64,000 bases of DNA from the NCBI RefSeq assembly GCF_003131205.1, contig NZ_QFFY01000007.1:1-64000 (forward strand). The letters are read 5' to 3'. Within the stretch, counting starts at the first letter, position 1. Each line of letters begins with the position of its first letter. The notes under the pieces were generated by a model, which saw only the letters and a list, made by a program, of their open reading frames with translations, was not told the origin of the DNA and made no database searches. Made by a program: the position numbers and the translations under genes. Positions 1 to 7,846 of this stretch are shown piece after piece. This DNA is from Occallatibacter savannae (GTDB lineage Bacteria > Acidobacteriota > Terriglobia > Terriglobales > Acidobacteriaceae).

Positions 1-741
1 AATTTCGCCGCGAACGTCCACCGTGATCTTGCGCGAAAGGTCGCCGCTGGCCACAGCCGTAGCAACCTCCGCGATGTTTCTCACCTGGCCGGTCAGGTTC
101 GACGCCATGGAGTTCACCGAGTCCGTCAAATCCTTCCACGTGCCCGCCACGCCCGGCACCACTGCCTGGCCTCCGAGCTTTCCGTCCGTTCCTACTTCGC
201 GGGCCACACGCGTCACCTCGGCCGTAAACACGCCGAGCTGCTGAATCATCGTATTCACGATGTTTGCTGAGCGAAGAAACTCGCCTTCCAGAGGCCGGCC
301 ATCCACGTCCAGCCGCACCGTCTGGGTCAAATTGCCCTGGGCAACGGCAGCGATAGCGCGGGTCACTTCCGTCGTCGGCCGAAGCAGATCCTCTACCAGG
401 GTATTGACCGAGGTCTCCATGTCATCCCAGGCCCCGCGCCGGTGCTCTACCCGAATCCGCTCCCGGGTCTTTCCTTCCTTACCCACGGCCTGCCCTACGC
501 GTTTCAACTCCGATGCCATCTGCTCGTTGGCAGAAACAATCTCGTTGAAGTTGTCGGCAATCTTGCCGGGAAGTCCCGTCCAGGCGACCGGCAACCGCAC
601 GCTGAAATCGCCATTCTTCATTGTCTGGAGACTCTGCAGGATTGTCGTCAGGCATTCAGCCATCGACGGCTCCAGCGAGCTGATTGGATAGCGATTGTCC
701 CCATCTTGCCCGCTGACGGGCGTCTCAATGGTCGTAGACAT
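1..741 (-). CDS. Multi-HAMP sensor (hybrid) histidine kinase, N-terminal part only
   Basis: The gene reads leftwards from an ATG at 741 and is still open at the window edge, giving 247 codons. An AGGAG ribosome site lies about ten bases upstream of the start. After roughly 45 unassigned residues come HAMP-type repeats. Their signature segments, such as WKDLTDSVNSMASNLTGQV followed by GDLSRKITVDVRGEI, are typical of cytoplasmic multi-HAMP hybrid kinases that stack several HAMP units before the kinase core. No transmembrane segment is visible in the part present, so a soluble or osmosensor-like multi-HAMP protein is likely. The kinase and any receiver domain would lie outside the window and cannot be confirmed. 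The 281 bases between this start and the end of the next gene show nothing I can identify. Confidence 0.85.
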   Translation of the reverse strand, partial: MSTTIETPVSGQDGDNRYPISSLEPSMAECLTTILQSLQTMKNGDFSVRLPVAWTGLPGKIADNFNEIVSANEQMASELKRVGQAVGKEGKTRERIRVEHRRGAWDDMETSVNTLVEDLLRPTTEVTRAIAAVAQGNLTQTVRLDVDGRPLEGEFLRSANIVNTMIQQLGVFTAEVTRVAREVGTDGKLGGQAVVPGVAGTWKDLTDSVNSMASNLTGQVRNIAEVATAVASGDLSRKITVDVRGEI

Positions 742-1022
742 CTTCGTTGTGCTCCTGGTGGGACCTGCGAATCCGGGTGCTATACGTGCGCAACTGACCC
801 CTGAACCGGCCCCTCAAAGCGCACGAATGATGGATTGCAGCGTGTAGATAGATGCTGCCCGGTCTCGCCAGGGTTGCCCCAGCGTTCCGGTATTTTGTCT
901 TCTAGATTGCGCCGACGGTAGTCCTTCAGGGGTTTGTCGGGCACGTCCAGATGTTAGACGCTGCCCGGGCGGCCTCGCTTGCTGCCATCTCAATGCGTGA
1001 AAACCAGCTCTCCCACCGCTCG

Positions 1023-2051
1023 CTACCTTCTCGACCCGAGCAATTCGTTCACCTTCGCGAGCACCTTGAAGGCATCGGCCACATAAACCACATCCGCCTT
1101 GCCGCGCGCCCAGCCGCAGTTTGGGTCGAGCGAAATAGCCCGCCGGTCGCCGATGAAGCGCCAACCCACCACGTGCGGCTCCTCCCCGTGGCAGCAAGTG
1201 GCCAAACCCTTAGCGTGGCGTGGAGTCGAGCCCGTCTGCCCCACTTGGTTCATATGAGTCAAAAATGGAAGCACCGGCTGGCCATCCCCGCCCTGGTCAA
1301 CCAGCGACTTCGAACTGCCGAGCGAGGCTCCAGTCTTTTGAAGGAAACCAAGAATCAGCTCACCCGCTTCCAGTGCGTGAGTCTGCCCATCTGCCTGCTT
1401 TTTGGTCCACCCCGCGCCAGCTACAAACAGCATCCTTGCATCCGGCCTGATGGTCTGGGCCGCCTGTGCTGGAGCCCGAACCCCAATTACCTTGGTGCGC
1501 TTCGGCGGCAGTTCGACGGCAACCGGCTCGACAACAACATCGCCACCGGTACCCTCGAAAGGCGGGTACACCCCAGCCTCAAACGTCAGAACCCATGGCC
1601 GCTCCGACCGCGTAATCACCGTCTCGATCCGCTGGCGATAAAGCCAGCGAGAAACTTCAAGGCCCCCTTCGGTGCGAATCGCAGTGATGTGGGTATCGAC
1701 TTTCCCCCCAATCCGATGAGCCAGCCCCGCTGCCACACGCGCCATGCGAGAACTCTGGGGAGCCAGAATGATCGTAGGCTGGACCGCTCTATAGAGAGCC
1801 TCGTACCCGGCAATATCGGTCCCATAACGTGCCTGCGCAAACGCCTCATCCGACACCCCGAAGACAGGTGCACCGATCCCGCCGACAGTGCCGGCAGCAC
1901 TGACCGAATCCACAGCGAGAATACCGATCGCGAGGTGGGCATCGAGCCGCGCGGCCAAGTCCTTCCCGGCACTCACAACCTCCATAGAAAGCTTCGTCAG
2001 CGACCGGCCCGTCTCGTCAGCGTGAGTTAAAACAAGAATCGATTCCGCCAT
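1023..2051 (-). CDS. fixB: Electron transfer flavoprotein alpha subunit (FixB/EtfA)
   Basis: 342-residue ETF alpha subunit, which holds the FAD that takes electrons from acyl-CoA dehydrogenase and passes them to ETF:quinone oxidoreductase. The N-terminal half has the ETF fold (MAESILVLTHADETGRS). The C-terminal FAD-binding part keeps VGQTG and a late AISLDPN segment matching the usual IN-DP motif. The usual GASR stretch is replaced by GASLGSSKS, and the SG--QH segment reads CCHGEEPHVVG, so the flavin pocket is divergent. The start chosen is the ATG at 2051, inside the TGATG that joins it to the beta subunit. An open frame extends further upstream but would overlap fixA almost fully. It is the last gene of a five-gene operon with fixA, a four-helix protein, fixCX and an acyl-CoA dehydrogenase. 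Confidence 0.9.
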   Translation of the reverse strand: MAESILVLTHADETGRSLTKLSMEVVSAGKDLAARLDAHLAIGILAVDSVSAAGTVGGIGAPVFGVSDEAFAQARYGTDIAGYEALYRAVQPTIILAPQSSRMARVAAGLAHRIGGKVDTHITAIRTEGGLEVSRWLYRQRIETVITRSERPWVLTFEAGVYPPFEGTGGDVVVEPVAVELPPKRTKVIGVRAPAQAAQTIRPDARMLFVAGAGWTKKQADGQTHALEAGELILGFLQKTGASLGSSKSLVDQGGDGQPVLPFLTHMNQVGQTGSTPRHAKGLATCCHGEEPHVVGWRFIGDRRAISLDPNCGWARGKADVVYVADAFKVLAKVNELLGSRR

Positions 2052-2863
2052 CACTCCGCTCCTATCCACTCCACCAGCTCTGCTGCAATCACCTCTGGGG
2101 CCAGGTCCTTGACCACGCGCGTCTGCCTTTGCTGGCTCGGCAGCGTGGCAGATACAAACTTCAGTCCCCCGTCGGCGAGTGTTGTCGGCTTGGCTTTCTG
2201 CAAAGCCGGCATTACCGTTCGCATGTTCGCCATTCCAATCTGCGGGTTGCCGCGCGGCTCCGGAAGATTCCCTGTAGCCCAGCCAAAAACCGCCGGAGCG
2301 CCCGCGCACACTGAAACCTGGTGCTTGCCCCCTTCCACTCGCTCCAGAACTTCAAACGAACCATCCTCGCGCATCTCGATCTGGTCGACCCCCATGAACT
2401 GATCGGTGATGCCGAGCCGCTCGCCGACGACCTGAAGCGTGACACCGGCTCCGCGTGAAGCCGACTCCCATCCGCCAAAAATCAGCAGTCGTGTCTTCTC
2501 AAGCCCCGGAATACCTTCAATCGCATCCGCGACCGCGGCTGCCGTTGCATGGGCATCCGCAAATCCGTTGCTGGCCGAATCAATAGGCACGAGTTCGAAG
2601 GTCGCCTTTTGCGCAACGGTCATCATCACCTGTTGCAGTTTCGCCTTCGGTCCCATTGAAACGAGCCACAGCTTGCTGCCGGGATTCTTCGCAACGAGAT
2701 TTGCACCTTCATAAAGGGCGCTCGCTGCCCACGGATCAAGAACTGCCGGCAGCATCGTCTCGTTCTTGAGCGCCGGCCCATTCGCGCCCGTCACCGGCTC
2801 CAACGTCTGCAACGGATCCGGCACAATGCCAGCGCAGACGACGATGTGTAGTGCGTGCAGCAT
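2051..2863 (-). CDS. fixA: Electron transfer flavoprotein beta subunit (FixA/EtfB)
   Basis: 270-residue ETF beta subunit, partner of the alpha subunit encoded directly downstream and slightly overlapping it (TGATG). It begins LHIVVCAGIVPDPLQTLEP, the usual CVK-VPD-type start of this family with Lys replaced. It also carries the conserved loop that binds AMP and contacts the dehydrogenase (LDPWAASALYEGANL). The length is normal for the family. The ribosome site GGGAGAG lies inside the last codons of the preceding four-helix gene, so translation of the two is probably linked. Expected role: cytoplasmic heterodimer that shuttles electrons from the acyl-CoA dehydrogenase of this operon to the fused FixCX protein. 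Confidence 0.9.
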   Translation of the reverse strand: MLHALHIVVCAGIVPDPLQTLEPVTGANGPALKNETMLPAVLDPWAASALYEGANLVAKNPGSKLWLVSMGPKAKLQQVMMTVAQKATFELVPIDSASNGFADAHATAAAVADAIEGIPGLEKTRLLIFGGWESASRGAGVTLQVVGERLGITDQFMGVDQIEMREDGSFEVLERVEGGKHQVSVCAGAPAVFGWATGNLPEPRGNPQIGMANMRTVMPALQKAKPTTLADGGLKFVSATLPSQQRQTRVVKDLAPEVIAAELVEWIGAE

Positions 2864-2864
2864 G

Positions 2865-3317
2865 TCAAAACTCTCCCTGTTTTCGCCAGCCGTCAGTAGA
2901 CCTGGCGCCTGGAGCTATAAAGGCAGCACAGCGAGCCCCTGTATTCTTGCCAGCAATCTTGCGAGATTCAAGAGTCTGGATGAACCGCAGGAGCATCTTT
3001 GAGATTTCGGTTCCAAGGGATTCGGCTTCATCCAGATTTCCGCCTGTGCTGAACCCAAGTGCACGGGCCACATGAATCTGCGTCAGCAATTCGCATGTAG
3101 ACCCTCGCGCTACTCCAAGGAACTGTCGGAATTCCATGCTATTGATTCTGCCTCTCCCTTCAGCGATATTGCTTGCAACAGACACGCTGGCCCTTCGCAT
3201 TTGACTGCTCAACCCGTACAACTCAGATTGAGGAAATGACTGGGTAATCTTGTAAACCAAAACTGTAAGTTCAATTGCCTTCTGCCAAACGATGAGCTCT
3301 CGATAGTCCTGGGCCAT
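2865..3317 (-). CDS. Four-helix bundle protein of the S23/Avd-like family (TIGR02436 type)
   Basis: 150-residue protein. The first ~120 residues match the small four-helix bundle family found in 23S rRNA intervening sequences and related to diversity-generating-retroelement Avd: YRELIVWQKAIEL, then SSQMRRASVSVASNIAEGRGR, then FRQFLGVARGSTCEL. The start is taken as the ATG at 3317 (MAQDYREL); a 13-codon longer version is possible. The last ~30 residues (from about GKNTGARCAAF) do not look like the family and run into the ribosome site of fixA, so the native stop may have been lost. It sits between two functionally linked genes (fixCX and fixA) and is preceded by a heptamer repeat, which suggests a later insertion. 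Its function is unknown. Confidence 0.75.
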   Translation of the reverse strand: MAQDYRELIVWQKAIELTVLVYKITQSFPQSELYGLSSQMRRASVSVASNIAEGRGRINSMEFRQFLGVARGSTCELLTQIHVARALGFSTGGNLDEAESLGTEISKMLLRFIQTLESRKIAGKNTGARCAAFIAPGARSTDGWRKQGEF

Positions 3318-3355
3318 TATCTTTTCTGCTTTCTGATCTTCTTGCTGATGGGTCA

Positions 3356-3386
3356 CTACCGGCTACCGGCTACAAGCTACCGGCTA
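3356..3386. repeat. Heptamer tandem repeat (CCGGCTA units)
   Basis: Four adjacent heptamers, three exact CCGGCTA and one CAAGCTA, preceded by a partial CTA. Read on the minus strand these are TAGCCGG units, and the first TAG is the stop codon of the fixCX gene. The repeat fills most of the space between fixCX and the four-helix gene. Short tandem repeats of this style often flank small four-helix-bundle genes; that is recollection, not something measured here. Confidence 0.85.
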
Positions 3387-5270
3387 GTTTTCTGCCGAAT
3401 GAAATCCGCCCGCGCCACTGCGGAATTCAATGTTGGTCAGACCTTCACCAGTAATGCGGCCGCAATTCCACAGGCACGCGCCACAGTGCACGCACTTCTC
3501 GCGCTCGAAAGCTGGTACGCCCTCAGTTCCCAGCGTCAGCGCCTGTCCCGAACACATCGCAATGCACGTCTTGTCCTCGCACTGGATGCACAAGCCCGCA
3601 TCTCGAAACACCACGTGATCGGCAAACCCCGGCATCGCCTGCACCTTGCCCCCCATCAGCAATGCATCCTGCTGCGAAACCAGCAGCTTTCCGTCAAACT
3701 GAATCTCAGGCCATCCCCGTGCCGACATCATCGCGTCGTGCAGCGGCTTTCCATCCTCAACTGCGACCATGGCCGCTTCACGCCGCTTCAGTTCTTTTAT
3801 CGAGCGCGTATGCCTCTTTCGAATTTGTTCATGCGCTGCTGGGATCTTCGCGCCAATTGAGAGAGTTCCTCCCGTCAATCCTGCCAGCGCCATCCCGATC
3901 AGCCCCGGAACAAACCCTAGATGAAATCCGTTCCGTGCATTCATCGCATTCCTTGCGTTATGTTCAACCCAGCTTGCTCTTCGGCGCCGCTCATAAGTTC
4001 CGGCCAGGTTCTCTTGGGTGAAGCTTCGGCGGTTCCGCAGCAACTCAATCACAGACTCCGCAAGCTGCACTCCCGTCGTCCAGGCCTCATCCACGCCCGA
4101 GCCCGCCAGCATGTTCGTTGACCCTGATCCCTCGCCGATCCGCGCATACCCGTCGCCCGCAAGAAACGGCTCCCCATGTTGCCCCGATTCGTCGAGCGAC
4201 TTTGCTCCCCACGAGCGAAGTGTGCCCCCCTTCAGATAACGCCACAACGCCGGATGCCGAATGTAGTGCTGCAGGTAGCGGTACACCGTTCGCGAAGGAT
4301 CGCCAAGCCACGACGGTACAAAGATGCCCACCGATGCAAGCCGCTCCGGATGCACATACAGAAATCCGAAGATCTCCGGCTCGGGATAGCCGAAGGTGTG
4401 CCAAACGGTGCCGGCCTTGAGCGTAGTCTCAGCCGGCAACTCGATCACAAACTTCATGCCCAGAGCCCATTCGCGCTTGTCGTGTCCTGCCGGCATCCCC
4501 ATTCGCTTGTCGATTGCACGGCCTACCGACCCGAACGGCCCATCTCCGATCACTGTCAGGCTTGCGCGAACATCCATCCCAGCAACGAAACCTGATTCCG
4601 GCGCACCCTGCTTATCCACTCCCTGATCCGTCAGGCGAATGCCGACGACCTTGTCACCCGTACGCTCCGCGTTCGGGGCAAACAACGGCTCGCTCACCGG
4701 CATTGCGGGCCATATCTGTACCAGCCCCGACGCCATGATCTGCGAACCGACCCATTGATTGAACTGCCCGATCGACATCACCAGGCCGCCGCTCTTATGC
4801 AGAAATCGCGGAGCCCAGGGCAATCCATAAGCTTCATCTTTCACGCCCAGATGCCCGCCCAAAGCGCGAAGCAGTCGATCTCCCGCTCGCAGCATCCACG
4901 GTCGCCGGCTCGCACGAATCGGATCCAGCAGATACAGGATGCGTTCCGACGTTACCGGCGCAGCCATCGGTATATCGGCTGCATTCAAATCAGGAAAACT
5001 GGCCCGGATCCCGCGTGCCGCAGTCACCACGCCGCTTACTCCCGCAGCGATGTCATCCGCGCGCTCATAGCAGAGCACCTGCAGCGGCAAGCCCGGCGCG
5101 ACCTGGCTCTCAAACACCGGATCGGAAGGATTCTCCATCCACGCGCGATTTAACGTTGTGAGAAACCCGCCCATCGCCGGCCCAAATCCAACACACGCAA
5201 TATCGGCTTCCATCGATTGCCGTTCAACAATCGGTGCGCCGCAGTCGGCAGTGTCTTCCAATCGGCTCAT
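3384..5270 (-). CDS. ETF dehydrogenase (FixC-like flavoprotein) fused to a FixX-like ferredoxin
   Basis: 628-residue protein expected to accept electrons from ETF and reduce membrane quinone. The N-terminus has a dinucleotide-binding turn (ADIACVGFGPAMGG) and a long FAD-monooxygenase-like body including VIGDGPFGSVGRAIDKR. The C-terminal ~70 residues are a ferredoxin domain with two four-Cys sets, Cys 561/564/569/573 and Cys 593/596/599/603, so up to two iron-sulfur clusters instead of the one of classical FixX. FixC and FixX are thus one polypeptide. The start at 5270 overlaps the stop of the acyl-CoA dehydrogenase gene (ATGA); a second ATG about 20 codons in is an alternative. The stop codon is supplied by the TAGCCGG repeat. 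Confidence 0.85.
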   Translation of the reverse strand: MSRLEDTADCGAPIVERQSMEADIACVGFGPAMGGFLTTLNRAWMENPSDPVFESQVAPGLPLQVLCYERADDIAAGVSGVVTAARGIRASFPDLNAADIPMAAPVTSERILYLLDPIRASRRPWMLRAGDRLLRALGGHLGVKDEAYGLPWAPRFLHKSGGLVMSIGQFNQWVGSQIMASGLVQIWPAMPVSEPLFAPNAERTGDKVVGIRLTDQGVDKQGAPESGFVAGMDVRASLTVIGDGPFGSVGRAIDKRMGMPAGHDKREWALGMKFVIELPAETTLKAGTVWHTFGYPEPEIFGFLYVHPERLASVGIFVPSWLGDPSRTVYRYLQHYIRHPALWRYLKGGTLRSWGAKSLDESGQHGEPFLAGDGYARIGEGSGSTNMLAGSGVDEAWTTGVQLAESVIELLRNRRSFTQENLAGTYERRRRASWVEHNARNAMNARNGFHLGFVPGLIGMALAGLTGGTLSIGAKIPAAHEQIRKRHTRSIKELKRREAAMVAVEDGKPLHDAMMSARGWPEIQFDGKLLVSQQDALLMGGKVQAMPGFADHVVFRDAGLCIQCEDKTCIAMCSGQALTLGTEGVPAFEREKCVHCGACLWNCGRITGEGLTNIEFRSGAGGFHSAEN

Positions 5271-7483
5271 GCGGGGTAATCCAGCGCCTCGGGAATCATT
5301 ACCTTGCTCACCGTCTCCGCAGCGCGATCCTTCGCCAGCCTTGAACCGCTGAGGCAGCTGCACAGCTTATTCTGCAACTGAAGGAAATCGTTTGCGCCTG
5401 CGCAGCCGGCGCACGGCCCAGCCTTCGTGGGGTGACTGCCGTCTGGCCCAATCACATCCACTGCCATCGCTGCGATGCCGGGCATCGTCTCCTCCAACTC
5501 ATCAACCTCGCTCGCAGAGAAGCAGCACGTCGCGCACTTCTCGCTTTCCCACGACGGATGTTCGTTGTACCCGAAAACCAGCTCTGCGCAAATACGGGAA
5601 ACCTCTCCCGCAGCCCGCGCGCTCTGCACGTGACACAGTTCGCTCAGGAATCGGACTGTCCCAGCCAGATCGCCTCCGCTCGTGACGTCCGCATACCCCC
5701 GCCGCTCCAGCTCGAGCACATCGAAGATCTGGTACCGGCACGCGAGCAGCCAGCACAGCGCATCCGCCAGCGGAAACGTCACACCCTGCCGCTGGCCGTG
5801 ATAGAGCTTGCTGCCCGATGCGTCCGTCGCCTTCTGCAAATGCTCCAGTGTCCACTGCCACATCCGCATCGCGGTCGCCAGCGTGCAGGCGCCCGTCCCC
5901 GGGTGAGTGGCCGCAATCTTTCTCATCTCCCCGGTCCATGCAGAGAACTGCGCCAGGAAGACCTCAGAAGTCATCGTGATCGTCAGCTGTCTGCGTTGCA
6001 CCGCCTCCGGTCCTTCGTACGTCGCCTCCAGCTGTGCATCCATCCATTTACTGGCCAGGAACCCGGGACAATCTTCCGTGATGCCATACCCTCCCATCAG
6101 GCTCACGGCTTCGCGCATCATGTTTGCGCCGACGCCAGTATTCCAAAGCTTGGTTGCCGGGCACAGCACGTTGGCCTCTGCATCCTTCAGCACAAACTGA
6201 ACCAGCGGGTCGGCTGCAATCTCCTCTCGCCTGGGGTCGCGTTCGCTCATCCTCAGCAATGCAACTGCCCGTTCCTCGCTCGCGCGCAAGGCTTTCAACT
6301 CAGCGCGTCCACCGCTGATTCCGCGCTCAGCCATAATCGCTGTCTTCTGTTTCTCGATCGGATCCAGTTCATCGAAGAGCCGCGCGGCCGCAAATCCGAG
6401 CGATGCCGCAGCCTCACCGGTCGCCCAAACTTCCACCAGCCTGTGCAGCGCGTCCTCGCGCTGCTGAATGCCTTGCTCGTAGCGAACCGTTCCGGGCTTC
6501 GCTCCCTCAGCTCCACGGAAACGCCCCCGCTGATACCGAATGACCGGCTCAACCGCTGACAGCAGCTTGGCCGCGGTCATCAGTCCCACTGTCACCCGGG
6601 TTCTGCGAAAAACCGCTTCAATCACCTCGCTGTGATTGAAGTTGGGAACGAGCACTCCTTCCCTGACCGCATATCCGCCCACGATCCGCCCGGCCGGAAC
6701 CTTCAGGTTAAAAATCGGGTCACCTGTCGACGACAACTGGTGCACAAGCTTCTTCGTCGGTGTTCCGTGATCGAAAGTTCCCTCGTCCGTCTCCTCGAGG
6801 ATCACAACACAACTGCCCTTGATGCGCGGATCATCGGATGCCACCGCGGCAGTCACAAAATTCGCAAATGCGATATTCGTAATGAACCGTCCGCGCTTCT
6901 CCACCTGCAGCCAGGGCTCCTCATCCTCCCGCCACTCTGCGATCCGCACCTTGCCGCTCAGCATCCCTGTATCCACGCCGACATACGGAATCGGCTCCGT
7001 CAGCACAAATGCGCCGCGCCACGGCTTGCGATCTTCTCCCGGCTGAGGAGGAGCTGAGAGCTCCTTGTAATGCCGCGACTGCTCCGGCGTTCCGCGTTCG
7101 TGAATCGGCGCCAGCGCAAGAAAGCCGGCCAGGCTTGCTGTAGCCGCGCCACCATCTACCCATGCCAATTCAAATGCCGCCAGCGCCAGCGCCAGGTTCT
7201 TGGGCCCGGAGATGAACCCGCCCTCCTCAGGCTCCATGAACGCCGCCGTGATCCCCGCACGATCGAACGCCTCCAGCATTTCGTTCTTCGCTGGAGTCCA
7301 TTCGTGGCTGTTGCGTTCGCCGCTCGCAACCATCTGCGCCACCGTTCCGCGGGCAACGCCGCGCGCAGACTGCACCAGCATCTGCAGGTCATAGCGATCC
7401 GCAAACCGCCACTGCATCTGGCGGATTCCGTCTGTAGGAAGAGTGAGCATGATTGCACTCGAAGCTGTGGCAGATGTCGCCAT
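5267..7483 (-). CDS. Acyl-CoA dehydrogenase with cysteine-rich C-terminal extension
   Basis: 738-residue flavoprotein, clearly longer than the usual ~390 (or ~600 for two-domain forms). It has the acyl-CoA dehydrogenase layout: an all-alpha N-terminal part, a beta domain with the FAD contact AFVLTEP (about 158-164), and the C-terminal helical domain with LMGGYGITED and the probable catalytic Glu490 in ATYEGPEAVQRR. From about residue 640 a non-standard tail has Cys 650, 653, 654, 691, 694, 708 and 710, which could bind metal or an iron-sulfur cluster. The start at 7483 has an AGGTG ribosome site about eight bases upstream. It is the first gene of the ETF operon, so it is probably the dedicated donor to the ETF encoded downstream. 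The substrate is unknown. Confidence 0.88.
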   Translation of the reverse strand: MATSATASSAIMLTLPTDGIRQMQWRFADRYDLQMLVQSARGVARGTVAQMVASGERNSHEWTPAKNEMLEAFDRAGITAAFMEPEEGGFISGPKNLALALAAFELAWVDGGAATASLAGFLALAPIHERGTPEQSRHYKELSAPPQPGEDRKPWRGAFVLTEPIPYVGVDTGMLSGKVRIAEWREDEEPWLQVEKRGRFITNIAFANFVTAAVASDDPRIKGSCVVILEETDEGTFDHGTPTKKLVHQLSSTGDPIFNLKVPAGRIVGGYAVREGVLVPNFNHSEVIEAVFRRTRVTVGLMTAAKLLSAVEPVIRYQRGRFRGAEGAKPGTVRYEQGIQQREDALHRLVEVWATGEAAASLGFAAARLFDELDPIEKQKTAIMAERGISGGRAELKALRASEERAVALLRMSERDPRREEIAADPLVQFVLKDAEANVLCPATKLWNTGVGANMMREAVSLMGGYGITEDCPGFLASKWMDAQLEATYEGPEAVQRRQLTITMTSEVFLAQFSAWTGEMRKIAATHPGTGACTLATAMRMWQWTLEHLQKATDASGSKLYHGQRQGVTFPLADALCWLLACRYQIFDVLELERRGYADVTSGGDLAGTVRFLSELCHVQSARAAGEVSRICAELVFGYNEHPSWESEKCATCCFSASEVDELEETMPGIAAMAVDVIGPDGSHPTKAGPCAGCAGANDFLQLQNKLCSCLSGSRLAKDRAAETVSKVMIPEALDYPA

Positions 7484-7846
7484 GAAGCACACCTCGATCG
7501 GCGACAATTCTCCTGAAAATCGCGCATCAAGGCATGTGACTCGCATCACGACTACCTGCATCGAGAAAACGCTGAGCGCTACGCGCCCCGATGTGATCAA
7601 GATTTGCAGAAGCGCCGCGTTCCGCTGCCCTTCACGCCGGTGAAGTGGCTCTCCTCACAAAACGAAATCGAACTGCCTCCCTTCACTCAATTGCAGTTGT
7701 GACCACTATCACTGCCGCAGCTGTCCGAAAAGGAGTCTTCTCGAAAGTGCAATCCCCGCGAGATCACTTTAGGATCCGAGCGGAACATCCGCTCCGGGGA
7801 AGCCTCGTGCGCACGGGCACTTGCTCACGCGCCTTGAAGGAAGATC
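7484..7846. promoter_or_regulatory. Divergent intergenic region with a hairpin at 7778-7794
   Basis: 363 bases between the divergently transcribed acyl-CoA dehydrogenase and multihaem cytochrome genes, so promoters for both should lie here. I see no convincing -35/-10 pair. A perfect 7-bp stem with a 3-base loop (GAGCGGA, loop ACA, TCCGCTC) occupies 7778-7794 in the leader of the cytochrome gene, about 50 bases before its ATG. Its role is unknown. Confidence 0.5.

Noticed and set aside
951..2030. 359-codon plus-strand frame
   Set aside because: It is the antisense shadow of the ETF alpha gene, with Arg/Pro/His-rich text and no family likeness.
2052..2309. 86-codon extension upstream of fixB
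   Set aside because: It would overlap fixA almost fully, and the ETF alpha fold begins exactly at the ATG in the TGATG junction.
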